A stretch of DNA of 38,980 nt. Origin: Clostridia bacterium. Lineage in GTDB: Bacteria > Bacillota > Clostridia > Christensenellales > CAG-138. Location of the stretch: contig JAFYHI010000010.1 in the NCBI GenBank assembly GCA_017539215.1, forward strand, positions 1 to 38,980, in the 5' to 3' direction. Shown here one piece after another: positions 14,244 to 23,147 of this stretch. The position numbers and the translations under genes were made by a program. The notes below the pieces were generated by a model. It ran no database searches and had not been told where the DNA came from. It saw only the letters and a list, made by a program, of their open reading frames with translations. Position 1 is the first letter of the stretch; the number at the start of each line of letters is the position of its first letter.

Positions 14244-15866
14244 TTATTTGAAGGTCAGGCTTTCCCTTTGTCCGCCGGCCTCATAGGTGACGGTGACGGC
14301 GCGCCCCTTGGGCTCTACGCTTATTATGCGCCCCTCGCGCAGGGCAAGTATGCGCCGATAGGCGTTTAGCTGGCTGCCCTTGTACTCGCCTATGTTGTCT
14401 GAGGTCAACAGTATGCCGCTTGTCAGCGCGTTTACCTTTGCAAGCTTCTGCTTTTGCCCGTCGGTCAGCTTTATGTTGTCGTCCCTTAAAAAGAACACGT
14501 CGGGGTCCGAAAGGAACGCGCGCCCGTTCAGCTGCCTGCGGAACAGCGAATTGCACATGGCCTGACGGGTGGAAACGCGCTCGCGGTGTATTATGCGCAT
14601 CCAGGGCTTGTCGTCCCAGTCAAGGCCCACGTCGCAGCTCACCCTGCAGTATTCCACAAGGCCGAACGCGGGCATGAGCGGCACGCCGCAGCCCAATATG
14701 GGATGGCTGCCGCACACGCGGCGCAAAAGCCGCATTGCGCGTATCATACGCCCGGCGCGGGTCTCGAACTCGCCGCCAAACGGCGCCGCCCCGTAAAGGA
14801 AGTCGAGCTTGACCAGGTCAAAGCCCCACTCGTCGAACACGCGGCGGAAGGTCTCTTCTATATAGGCGACGACCTCGGGGTTGTCGATGTCCAGCGAATA
14901 GAACCCGCCCCAGTTGGAGCCGCAGCACCACGGTTCGCCGTCGTGCTTATAGAGCCAGTCGGGGTGCTCGTCAAACACCTTGGAGCCCTTCTTTGCGACA
15001 AAGGGCGCAAGCCACAGCCCCGCCTTGTAGCCGTTCCTGTGTATGGCGTCGGCGGCGGCCTTCATGCCGGAGGGGAACTTGACGGGGTCCGGCTCCAGCC
15101 AGTCGCCCACGGCGGGCTCCCAGCCGTCGTCTATCTGGAAAAGCTCGCCCCCGCGCATCACCTTGGCGCAGCCCGCAAGGTCCTCCATTATGGAGGCCTC
15201 GCTTATGTCCTCATAGCGGTTGTACCAGCTTGAGTAGCCGGTCAGCTCCTCGCGCGTGATGGGCTCTATGCCCATGGCGTCGAACCAGGCGTCAAATACC
15301 TCGTCCTCGCCGCCCTCCGCCAAAAACAGGCGGAAGGCCTCGAATTCGCCCCCCACGCGCAGGCCGCAGCAATCGCGCGAAGCGGTCAAAAGCTCGGTCC
15401 TTGCGTCCCAATCGAACATGGTGTAGCCGTTCTTTTCGGTCAGCGAGGCTATGAGCAGGTACTTGTCACCCCTGCGGAAGTAGCAGTAGCTGAACCCGTG
15501 CAGGCGGCCGCGCCTGTTGGGGTAGCGGACGAAGTGGTAATCGCCGTAGCGATCGAGCGACCATGAGGAGATTATCGCCTTGGGCAGCCCGTTAAGGCCC
15601 CGTATGCGGCTGTTTGCGGTGTACTCGGGGCAGTAGGTCCAGGTCTGATACCCGTTCATAAACACCCTGCACTGTTTTGAACCGGGCAGGCTCAGCTCCG
15701 CCGTGCAGGAAACTATGTGCGCCTCGGGCAGGACGGGGGCATATACGACGGTCGCCGCGCGCCCGCCCTTTGAGAGCTCCTGCCAATGCACGCCGGCGGT
15801 TTCGCGCTCTGCGGCGATCTTATCCGCCGAGTATTCCGCCTTGAATCGGATGGAGTCGATTTCCAT
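14244..15866 (-). CDS. Alpha-galactosidase-like glycoside hydrolase, GH36
   Basis: The 540-residue protein has an N-terminal beta-sandwich (MNGYQTWTYCPEY) and a (beta/alpha)8 barrel. The barrel shows FQIDDGWEPAVGDWLEP, YKAGLWLAPFVAKKGSKVF, the nucleophile motif LVKLDFLYG (Asp355) and the acid/base motif CRVSCDVGLDWDD (Asp412). These two aspartates and their spacing fit family GH36, which removes terminal alpha-galactosyl (sometimes alpha-N-acetylgalactosaminyl) groups. No signal peptide is visible, so it acts in the cytoplasm on imported sugar. GGAGG precedes ATG 15866. It is the last gene of the minus-strand galactoside operon; no clear terminator follows, so some read-through to 14150 is possible. 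Confidence 0.9.
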   Translation of the reverse strand: MEIDSIRFKAEYSADKIAAERETAGVHWQELSKGGRAATVVYAPVLPEAHIVSCTAELSLPGSKQCRVFMNGYQTWTYCPEYTANSRIRGLNGLPKAIISSWSLDRYGDYHFVRYPNRRGRLHGFSYCYFRRGDKYLLIASLTEKNGYTMFDWDARTELLTASRDCCGLRVGGEFEAFRLFLAEGGEDEVFDAWFDAMGIEPITREELTGYSSWYNRYEDISEASIMEDLAGCAKVMRGGELFQIDDGWEPAVGDWLEPDPVKFPSGMKAAADAIHRNGYKAGLWLAPFVAKKGSKVFDEHPDWLYKHDGEPWCCGSNWGGFYSLDIDNPEVVAYIEETFRRVFDEWGFDLVKLDFLYGAAPFGGEFETRAGRMIRAMRLLRRVCGSHPILGCGVPLMPAFGLVEYCRVSCDVGLDWDDKPWMRIIHRERVSTRQAMCNSLFRRQLNGRAFLSDPDVFFLRDDNIKLTDGQKQKLAKVNALTSGILLTSDNIGEYKGSQLNAYRRILALREGRIISVEPKGRAVTVTYEAGGQRESLTFK

Positions 15867-15876
15867 AAGGCCTCCG

Positions 15877-17313
15877 TTATTTGCCCTCTATCGCAAGGCG
15901 CACGACCTCGTAACCGCCGTTGTACACGCCGGCACGGTAAAGGTCGACTATCCTGCCGCACATGGCGGTTATCAGCGCCTTATCCGATATGAGAGAATCT
16001 ATCATGTCGCAGAGCGCGGAGGCGGTCTCGCACTCATAGGTGGCGTCGCCCATCTCACGCGCGTAAACGGCGCCGTAGACCTCGTGCCCGCCGATATGAC
16101 GCATCATCAGCTTGGGCACGGGGTAGAACGCCAGCTCCGAGGGTTTCGTCACAAGCACGTCCGCATGGCGCATAAGCAGGTTCGTCGAATAAACCGCCTC
16201 GAAAATGTCCTTGTGGCAGAACGCGGTAACGCCCGAGGAAGCGCCGTCAAGCGTCGCCGCCCAGGCTTTAAGCCCTTCGTAATCGTCGAAATAGGTATCG
16301 GCGCAGTCCGTAAGCTCCGGCAGCTTCTTTTTGAACACCTCCCACATGGAAAGATGGTCGCCGAAGTTTATCCACAGCTCTGCCATGCCCTTTTTAACGT
16401 AGGGCATAAGGTGCTTTGCCATGGCAAGGTACAGGTCGCCGCCGGCGCCCGCGCCGCCCACCGTCATAAGGAAGCGCACGGGCTCGCCGCGCTTCATGCG
16501 TTCGGTGCGTGCGGCGCAGTCGGCCTCTATATTCGAGACGAGCTCGTGGTCTATGTAGTGCCCCACACGGTACAGCGAGCCGTCCGGCATGGGCTTTAAG
16601 GGGTACTTCGCCATGCCGTTGAGCTTTTTATAACCCATGTACGCAAACGGCGTCTGCACGGTGTGTATGCTGCCCTCCGCCAAATGCAGGCCCATGGGCC
16701 AGTTGTCGGGTATGGCGTTCACAACGTGGGTCAGCCCCGCGTGCACGGCCGCCTGGCTGGGCCAGACGTGCGTGCCGACGTACGGGGTATCCTTGGGTAT
16801 GTCGCAGAAGAGCGGCACAAGCAGCTCGGAGTTCTTCTGATCGGCGGCGTTGTAGGTTATCTTGCGGAAGCCTTCGGAGTTCATCGGCTCCCAAACGAGC
16901 TTGTTGAACAGGCCTATCTTCTGCGAGAGCTTGGAGCCGAGCGAGTAAAGGTCGTTCTGGCTGCGTATCATTTTGGAGCCGGTGGAGTCGAACGAGGCAA
17001 GGTCCAGCCACAGCGGGGTGCGGCCCATGTGCCTTGCGCAGGAGGCTATGGCAAGCGCAATGCGGTAGTGCCCGAAGCCCATGCGGATATTGCCCACGAT
17101 AAGCGGGTTTTCGGGCATCACAAGGGGCGTGTCGGCGTGGACGAGGTTCTGTATGCCCATGCCGTCTATCTGCTTTATGGGCTCCAGCCCCAGGTGATAG
17201 AGGGTCTTCGAGTCGTCGCCGAACTTTTTAATGAACTTCGCCTTGCTCTTTTCGGCCTTGCGGACGGTCTTTGCGTCTATCGGGTTGCCGAATATGATGC
17301 TTGACTTATCCAT
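15877..17313 (-). CDS. Unrecognised GT-B-like protein in the galactoside operon
   Basis: I cannot name this 478-residue protein. NIRMGFGHYRIALAIASCAR, at about residues 94-113, looks like the glycine-rich GH-x-x-A loop of GT-B enzymes such as MurG or MGDG synthase. FLMTVGGAGAGGDLYLAMA opens a second Rossmann-like half. Near the C-terminus ADVLVTKPSELAFYPVPKL followed by an E-x-x-x-A pattern resembles the donor-binding region of that fold. A glycosyltransferase, epimerase or phosphorylase-like role is inferred only. There is no signal peptide or membrane helix. It starts one base after the symporter stop (GAGGAATGACATG), so it is translated together with the symporter and is an integral part of the operon. 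Confidence 0.7.
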   Translation of the reverse strand: MDKSSIIFGNPIDAKTVRKAEKSKAKFIKKFGDDSKTLYHLGLEPIKQIDGMGIQNLVHADTPLVMPENPLIVGNIRMGFGHYRIALAIASCARHMGRTPLWLDLASFDSTGSKMIRSQNDLYSLGSKLSQKIGLFNKLVWEPMNSEGFRKITYNAADQKNSELLVPLFCDIPKDTPYVGTHVWPSQAAVHAGLTHVVNAIPDNWPMGLHLAEGSIHTVQTPFAYMGYKKLNGMAKYPLKPMPDGSLYRVGHYIDHELVSNIEADCAARTERMKRGEPVRFLMTVGGAGAGGDLYLAMAKHLMPYVKKGMAELWINFGDHLSMWEVFKKKLPELTDCADTYFDDYEGLKAWAATLDGASSGVTAFCHKDIFEAVYSTNLLMRHADVLVTKPSELAFYPVPKLMMRHIGGHEVYGAVYAREMGDATYECETASALCDMIDSLISDKALITAMCGRIVDLYRAGVYNGGYEVVRLAIEGK

Positions 17314-17314
17314 G

Positions 17315-18793
17315 TCATTCCTCGATATTCTTCTTCATGTCCTTGACCTTTTCCGAAATCTCAAGCACCTTTTCGTCGGTCAGTATAAAGCGCTTGCGGA
17401 ACCACAGTATTGCGATTATAAGCCCGATTATGGGTATAACGGTCATGGTCATGCGCAGGCCCATCTTCTGTGCGGTGGTAACGCCCGCAGAGAAGTCGAT
17501 GGCCTTTTCGGCCTCGGATACCTCGGTGCCGGACTGCAGGTTTGCAACGGCAAGGCAGATGGACGCGGCGAACGCGGCGATACCGCTGGCAAGCTTAACG
17601 ACGAACGTCTGCATGGAGAACACGACGGACTCGTCGCTGGTGCCGTTTTTAAGCAGGCCGTAATCGACCGTGTTGGCAAGGAACACGGTGGTGAGTATGT
17701 TCAAAAGGCCGCTTGCGGCAAATATGAAGAAGCCGGGTATGAACAGCACATAAACGTTGCCCATGCCGAGTATCGCAAGCGCCAGCAGCACGGCGTAACC
17801 CAGTATGCTCATGCCCAGGCAGATGTAGAAAATGGTGGTGTTCTTGAGCTTGGCTGCATTCCTGAGCAGGGGGTAGAATACCATCATGGAAATGATCTGT
17901 ACCGCGCCGCCGAAAATGTTGAACAGCGTGTAGCTGCCCCACCAGTCGCCGCCGCCGAAGTCGTACTTGAAGAAGTATATGACGAGGTTGGAGGTGATGT
18001 ATATGGCGGTGTTGATAAGCACTATCGCAATAACCACGGTCATTGCCTGATCGTTCTTTATAAGGGCGCGGAACATCTCCTTAACGGAAACGGTCTTCAT
18101 GTCCGCGGTGGACTTTTCCTTGACGAAGATGCAGGTCAGCACGGTGAATATTATGAAGATCACGGCGACTGCCAGCGCAAACCACTTAAAGCCCAAAAGC
18201 TCCACTTCGTTGTCGGTCGCGCCGCCCGCGGCCTTGCCCAGGAATTGCACGGCCATCATGGTGGCGATGGTGATTATCGCGCTGCCCACGCCCGCGCAGG
18301 ATCGGGCAAGCGTGGTAAGGCCCTCGCGCTCTTTGCCGCCCTCGGTAAAGGCGGGTATCATGGACCAGTAGGGTATGTCCATCATGGTGTAGGTCATGCC
18401 CCAGAGTATGTAGGTGATCGCAGCGTAGGCGATTATTCCGCCGGGCTTGTCAATGGAGGGCGGGCAGGAGAACAGCAGAAACAGCACGACGGCGTTTGTC
18501 AGCGTGCCGATCAGCAGCCAGGGGCGGAACTTGCCCCAGCGGGTCTTGGTTTTTGCAACGATAACGCCCATTATGGGGTCGTTAAAGGCGTCGAAAATGC
18601 GCGCGACAAGCAGTATTACGCCCATCGCCACGGTGATCGCGGCGCGTCCGGCGTCGCCGAACTTGCTGCCGAGCACATCCTGAAAATAGTACAGGACATA
18701 GCTTGCCGAAAGCATATAGACCATGTCCTTGCCCACTGCGCCAAGACCGTATGAGATCTTGCTCATGAGCGAAAGCTTGGGTTTGGTGTTCAT
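17315..18793 (-). CDS. GPH-family sugar:cation symporter (MelB/LacS-like)
   Basis: The 492-residue protein has about twelve membrane helices. It opens with KISYGLGAVGKDMVYML, and carries helix-2/3 features FNDPIMGVIVAKTKTRWGKF and DIPYWSMIPAF, all typical of the glycoside-pentoside-hexuronide:cation symporters. Members import galactosides, melibiose, xylosides or glucuronides with Na+ or H+. No C-terminal phosphotransferase domain is present. Standing between a GH2 and a GH36 gene it most likely imports a galactoside. AAGGAGG precedes ATG 18793, 12 bases after the GH2 stop. Confidence 0.92.
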   Translation of the reverse strand: MNTKPKLSLMSKISYGLGAVGKDMVYMLSASYVLYYFQDVLGSKFGDAGRAAITVAMGVILLVARIFDAFNDPIMGVIVAKTKTRWGKFRPWLLIGTLTNAVVLFLLFSCPPSIDKPGGIIAYAAITYILWGMTYTMMDIPYWSMIPAFTEGGKEREGLTTLARSCAGVGSAIITIATMMAVQFLGKAAGGATDNEVELLGFKWFALAVAVIFIIFTVLTCIFVKEKSTADMKTVSVKEMFRALIKNDQAMTVVIAIVLINTAIYITSNLVIYFFKYDFGGGDWWGSYTLFNIFGGAVQIISMMVFYPLLRNAAKLKNTTIFYICLGMSILGYAVLLALAILGMGNVYVLFIPGFFIFAASGLLNILTTVFLANTVDYGLLKNGTSDESVVFSMQTFVVKLASGIAAFAASICLAVANLQSGTEVSEAEKAIDFSAGVTTAQKMGLRMTMTVIPIIGLIIAILWFRKRFILTDEKVLEISEKVKDMKKNIEE

Positions 18794-18805
18794 CTTGATT
18801 CCTCC

Positions 18806-21142
18806 TTAATTTGCGTCATTTATTGAAAAATCAATAATAACCGGATCGAGCTGCGGGCAGGATACGGTGAGCCTTGCGCTGCCCGACCTGCCGTTTGTTT
18901 TGATATATGCGCCGCACATGCCGCCCTCGGCGGTCACGATGCGGGGGCCGACAAGCTCCGCTTCACCCTCAAGCTCCAGCGTCACGGGGTACTGAGCATA
19001 GGGCGCGGCGGCTCCGAACTCATCCGTTATGCGTATGCGCACGGCGGCCATATCGTATGTGTCGGAGAGCCGCAGCCGCGTGGCCGAGGCAATTGCTTCA
19101 AGCTTCAGCCTGTCGGTCGGCCGCCTTGTTATGGAGGCGACGACTTCGCCCCCCATCCTGCCGTCAAGGCGCCACTCGGTCACCTCGCCGCCCCAGTTGC
19201 CAATGTACTTGCCGTAAAGCGCGTAGCCCTGCTCATAGCTCATGTGATGCAGGGCCATCGCCTCGGCAAACTTCAGCTTGGCGGAAAGCGGCAGGTCCTC
19301 CATGCCGTATTTGGCGGCGGCGTTCAGGCACTCGCGTATCACGCGCTCCTTCGCGCCGGTAAACCCCTCGTTCTTTTTAAGCAGACCGCCCACAATATCG
19401 TCCACCTCAATGGGCGGGTGGGGAAGGCCGGCCTTTTTGGGGCGCAGGGTGGTGACGAACTCGCCGTTTTTATATAGGTCCACCTCGTCGCAGTTGGTAA
19501 AAACATATACGGGGCCTATAAAGCTTGCGTTGTAGTCGCCTATCTCCATGGGCGAGCTCAGCTCCAGCACGGGCCTGTTTTCGCCCTGGCTTGCGTAAAT
19601 TGACGCGGCAAGCTTGGGGTTGCGGAAGGAGTCCATAACGCCGTGATAGCAGATGCGGTCGCCGGAGCCGAAGTCGCGGTGGGTGGCGTAATCGAACATA
19701 CACCAGCCGAAGCAGCCCGCGTGTTCGCCCGTTTTGTACGCGGCGTCAAGCACGCGCGCGTGGCGCAGGGCGTGCTCCTGCCGGCGCGGGGCGTTGTCGA
19801 ACGCCTTTGTGGGGAACATATGCCCGCTGTGCTCCGAAATGAGCAGCGCCTTTTCCATATCGGGCGTGACGTCCTTTTTGGGCAGACAGCCCGGGTTGTC
19901 GCCCCTGTGCGAAAAATCGTTAAAGGCGTAAACGTCCTCCAGAAGCGAACTCTTTTTTATAAACCGCACGCCGCTCGTGGCCCTCGAGGGGTCAAGCTCG
20001 TGCGCGGCGGCGTTGGTGCGCCGGTACAGCTCGTCGTCATCCCGGCTTTCGTTTATGCGCACGCCCCACAGCACTATCGAGGGGTGATTGCGGTATTCGC
20101 GCACCATCTCGCGCACGTTCTCAACTGTGCGGTCCTTCCACAGAGCGTCGCCAATGTGCTGCCAGCCCGGCGTCTCGGTAAATACAAGTAGCCCCAGTTC
20201 GTCGCAGGCGTCTATGAAATGGCGGCTCTGGGGGTAATGGCTGGTGCGTACGGCGTTCACCGCAAGCTCCTCTTTGAGTATGCGTGCGTCCTCCCTCTGC
20301 AGGGATTCCGGCGCGGCATAGCCGATGTACGGCCAGCACTGGTGGCGGTCAAGCCCGCGCATAAAACAGCGTTTGCCGTTCAGGTAAAAGCCGTCCGCCT
20401 TGAACTCGGCGCGGCGGAAGCCGAACCGAACGCGCTTTTTGTCAAGCTCCGCGCCGTTTTCGCCGTATATAGCGGCCTCCAGGGTATAAAGCCTGGGGCT
20501 GTCCGGCGACCACGGCTCAACGCCCGGCACGCCCTCTTCTATCTCAAGGCGAGGGCATTCAAACGAGTACACCTCCCGCTCGCCGTCAAGCACGCGGCAG
20601 CGGGCCGCGGCGCAAAGGCCGCTCGTCTCGATGCCGCCCTTTAACAGGCCCCTTTCGTCGCCGTATACGAAAACGTCCTCTATATGCACCTGCGGCAGGA
20701 CTTCAAGCCATGCCTCGCGGTAAAGCCCGCCGTAGCAAAGGTAGTCCACCACGCCGCCAAAGGGCGGTATGTCCGCGCGCTCGGTCGTATCGAGCCTTAC
20801 CGCGATAACGTTGTCGCCCGGGCGCAGAAACCCCGTCACCTCGGTGCGGAACGAGGTGTAGCCGCAAAAATGTTCGCCCGCCTTAACGCCGTTTACAAAC
20901 AGCTCGGCGACGTGCGCTGCGCCCTCGAATATAACGTAATAACGCTTTGAAAGATCGTCTGCCGTGATGTGCCGGCGGTACCCGTACACGCCGGAATAAA
21001 GCCGCGGGTCGGCATAGTGAAGGGGCGTCGGGCAGACCTGATGCGGCAGCGTGACGCGGCTAGTTTCGCCGCACTCCCCGCCCGCAAGAAAGCCCGCCGA
21101 GGGCTCATGCGTGAATTCCCATCCGCTGCAAATACTTTTCAT
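18806..21142 (-). CDS. GH2 glycoside hydrolase (probable beta-galactosidase)
   Basis: The 778-residue enzyme has the GH2 layout: sugar-binding domain, Ig-like domain, TIM barrel, and further C-terminal beta domains. The barrel has NAVRTSHYPQSRHFIDACDE, acid/base Glu365 in RINESRDD, and the likely nucleophile Glu437 in LLISEHSGHM. Substrates of the family include beta-galactosides, beta-glucuronides and beta-mannosides; beta-galactosidase is favoured only by the operon partners. No signal peptide is seen, so it is cytoplasmic. ATG 21142 is preferred to a TTG at 21154 because GGAGA sits 7 bases upstream. It is the first gene of the four-gene galactoside operon. Confidence 0.9.
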   Translation of the reverse strand: MKSICSGWEFTHEPSAGFLAGGECGETSRVTLPHQVCPTPLHYADPRLYSGVYGYRRHITADDLSKRYYVIFEGAAHVAELFVNGVKAGEHFCGYTSFRTEVTGFLRPGDNVIAVRLDTTERADIPPFGGVVDYLCYGGLYREAWLEVLPQVHIEDVFVYGDERGLLKGGIETSGLCAAARCRVLDGEREVYSFECPRLEIEEGVPGVEPWSPDSPRLYTLEAAIYGENGAELDKKRVRFGFRRAEFKADGFYLNGKRCFMRGLDRHQCWPYIGYAAPESLQREDARILKEELAVNAVRTSHYPQSRHFIDACDELGLLVFTETPGWQHIGDALWKDRTVENVREMVREYRNHPSIVLWGVRINESRDDDELYRRTNAAAHELDPSRATSGVRFIKKSSLLEDVYAFNDFSHRGDNPGCLPKKDVTPDMEKALLISEHSGHMFPTKAFDNAPRRQEHALRHARVLDAAYKTGEHAGCFGWCMFDYATHRDFGSGDRICYHGVMDSFRNPKLAASIYASQGENRPVLELSSPMEIGDYNASFIGPVYVFTNCDEVDLYKNGEFVTTLRPKKAGLPHPPIEVDDIVGGLLKKNEGFTGAKERVIRECLNAAAKYGMEDLPLSAKLKFAEAMALHHMSYEQGYALYGKYIGNWGGEVTEWRLDGRMGGEVVASITRRPTDRLKLEAIASATRLRLSDTYDMAAVRIRITDEFGAAAPYAQYPVTLELEGEAELVGPRIVTAEGGMCGAYIKTNGRSGSARLTVSCPQLDPVIIDFSINDAN

Positions 21143-21169
21143 AGCATTCTCCAATCGGGTATTTTTCTT

Positions 21170-21198
21170 ATTATATAATTAGCGGCCGTCTTTGTCAA
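21170..21198 (-). promoter_or_regulatory. Consensus promoter of the galactoside operon
   Basis: On the minus strand TTGACA (21193-21198) and TATAAT (21170-21175) are 17 bases apart, both perfect. The space to the divergent promoter at 21271 holds an imperfect direct repeat of AAATGTT but no clear operator, and no regulator gene is in the operon. Confidence 0.88.
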
Positions 21199-21270
21199 CG
21201 ATAACCGCGCATCCCGTTACTCACACACCAAATGTTGATGAAATGTTAACAAAATATACAAGATAAAGGG

Positions 21271-21299
21271 TTGCGGCGACCTTGACGCAATGATAAAAT
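21271..21299 (+). promoter_or_regulatory. Candidate promoter of the hydrolase-RNase operon
   Basis: TTGCGG (21271-21276) and TAAAAT (21294-21299) are 17 bases apart, 65 bases before the first gene. It is weaker than the divergent promoter at 21170. No internal promoter was seen before the terminator at 25508. Confidence 0.6.
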
Positions 21300-21363
21300 A
21301 GTATCGTGGGAGAAGGCACGCAGGCTTTTTCAGTGCCTTCAGGAATGAATAATTGGAGGCATT

Positions 21364-23106
21364 ATGTCAAACAAACCGTTGATCCGCTGCATCGCAATAC
21401 TGCTTACCGCGCTCACTGCGGCGGGGGTATTTCCCGCCGCGGCAATGGGTGTGGGCCTGCCCGGGGAGGGCGGGGTGACCGGAGGCACGGAGCAGCTCCC
21501 CGAAAGCTGCGGCGTGCAGGTATCCCTGTCATACACTCCTTCTTCGCAGTACGCCTCCGGCGTCTATTATCAGAACCTGCGCGAGGTGCAGAAAACGGGC
21601 AATCAGCGTCTTGATATAATCAACGCCGCGCTGTCGCAGGTGGGCTATCACGAGGGCGACCGCAAGGCCGACCTTGACGGCTCCAATACGGCCGGCTCCA
21701 AAAACTACACCGAGTACGGCTACTGGTTCGGCAAAAAGGTGCTTCAGCAGAGCGACGGCTTCTTTTACGAGTGGTGCGCCATGTTCGTTGCGTGGTGCGC
21801 AAGGCAGGCGGGCGTGCCAAAGTCCGTCATAAACAACGCCTCTTATGCGCACGCGGGCGGCAACCCGTATTATTTCAACGTCACATTCCATTCAAGCGGC
21901 ACATACACCCCCAAGCCCGGCGACCTCATCTTCTACGACTGGGCCGATACCGAGCGCAAATGGGATCACGTCGGCATCGTGCTGTTCGTCGAGAACGGAT
22001 ACATCTCCGCCGTGGAGGGCAACGCATCCGAGCAGGTGCTCATCCGCCGCGTCAGCATCAACAATTATGAGATACAGGGTTACGGCTGCCCCGCGTACAC
22101 GGCGGGCCAGACAAGCGCGCTCAACCCCTCCAATTACACCGAGCCCACGGGCGAGCTTTCATACGGCAGCTACGGCAGCGGAGTCAAGTGGCTGCAGGCC
22201 GCGCTGCTGCGTCTGGGCTTCCCCTGCCCTATAGACGGCAGCTACTCCTCCAACACCAAAAGGCAGGTAAAGCAGTTTCAGCGCGCCGTCGGGCTTGAGG
22301 CCACGGGCGTATGCACCCCCGCCGTCAAAAACGCCATAAAGCAAAGGCTCGGCTCCGGCCCCGTCGTGTCGGGCGACCCCGCAAGCTACCCCGTGCCCAC
22401 GCGCACGCTTAAAAAAGGCATGACGGGCGAGGACGTAAAATGGCTGCAGGCCGCGCTGCGCAAAATGGGCGCCTCCGTCACGATAGACGGCGATTTCGGC
22501 CCCGCGACCGAAACCAAGGTCAAGTGGGCGCAGAAGCAGCTCTCGCTTACGCAGGACGGCATTGTCGGCCCCGTAACGCGCAATAAGATAAAGGCAAGGA
22601 TAGAAGGCGGCTCTTCCTCGGGCACGGGCTCGTCGGGCTCCGGCAATACTTACCCGGTCCCCACGCGCACGCTGAAACAGGGGATGAGCGGCAACGACGT
22701 AAAGTGGCTGCAGGCAACGCTTAACAAGCTCGGGTCGAATTTCAGCGTAACGGGTTATTTCGGCAGCGCAACGCTTGCCGCCGTAAAGGAATTTCAGCGC
22801 AAAAAGGGCCTGACCGTGGACGGCATAGTCGGCCCCGCAACGCGCGCAAAGCTGCAGTCGGCAGCGGGCGGATCGCAGTCCCCGGGCTACCCGGAGCCCA
22901 CGCGGGTGCTTCGCTTAGGCTCGACGGGCAGCGACGTCAAATGGGTGCAGGCCGCGCTTAAAAAGATAGGCTATGCAATAAGCGTGGACGGCATATTCGG
23001 CACCGGTACGCAAAACTGCGTGCTGGCGTTTCAAAGGTCGGCGGGGCTTGCCGCGGACGGCATAGTCGGCCCCGCTACGCGAAAGGCGCTTAAAGCAAGG
23101 ATCTGA
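21364..23106 (+). CDS. Secreted CHAP amidase/endopeptidase with four peptidoglycan-binding repeats
   Basis: The 580-residue protein has an N-terminal signal peptide ending near AAAMG. A CHAP domain at about residues 80-240 shows Cys138 in EWCAMFVAWCARQAG and His202 in KWDHVGIV; CHAP enzymes cut peptidoglycan peptides or amide bonds. Four peptidoglycan-binding type 1 repeats follow, starting near residues 264, 346, 433 and 512. Each has a G-x-D-V-K-W-L-Q-A-A-L helix and a DGIVGPATR ending. The repeats are joined by short Ser/Gly/Pro linkers with the sequence YPVPTRTL. GGAGG precedes ATG 21364. It is the first gene of a unit that ends with an RNase and its inhibitor. Confidence 0.92.
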   Translation: MSNKPLIRCIAILLTALTAAGVFPAAAMGVGLPGEGGVTGGTEQLPESCGVQVSLSYTPSSQYASGVYYQNLREVQKTGNQRLDIINAALSQVGYHEGDRKADLDGSNTAGSKNYTEYGYWFGKKVLQQSDGFFYEWCAMFVAWCARQAGVPKSVINNASYAHAGGNPYYFNVTFHSSGTYTPKPGDLIFYDWADTERKWDHVGIVLFVENGYISAVEGNASEQVLIRRVSINNYEIQGYGCPAYTAGQTSALNPSNYTEPTGELSYGSYGSGVKWLQAALLRLGFPCPIDGSYSSNTKRQVKQFQRAVGLEATGVCTPAVKNAIKQRLGSGPVVSGDPASYPVPTRTLKKGMTGEDVKWLQAALRKMGASVTIDGDFGPATETKVKWAQKQLSLTQDGIVGPVTRNKIKARIEGGSSSGTGSSGSGNTYPVPTRTLKQGMSGNDVKWLQATLNKLGSNFSVTGYFGSATLAAVKEFQRKKGLTVDGIVGPATRAKLQSAAGGSQSPGYPEPTRVLRLGSTGSDVKWVQAALKKIGYAISVDGIFGTGTQNCVLAFQRSAGLAADGIVGPATRKALKARI

Positions 23107-23147
23107 CACGGCGTCTCTCCCTCAATACAAGCAGGAGGTCAACCGGT

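Noticed and set aside
17231..18754. 507-codon open frame on the plus strand
   Set aside because: It is antisense to the symporter gene; the product is rich in His, Tyr and Gly with no domain, and the minus-strand frame has twelve clear membrane helices.
21199..21270. Operator between the galactoside and hydrolase operons
   Set aside because: An imperfect repeat of AAATGTT and a short TGTTAACA palindrome occur, but in an AT-rich stretch this is likely by chance.
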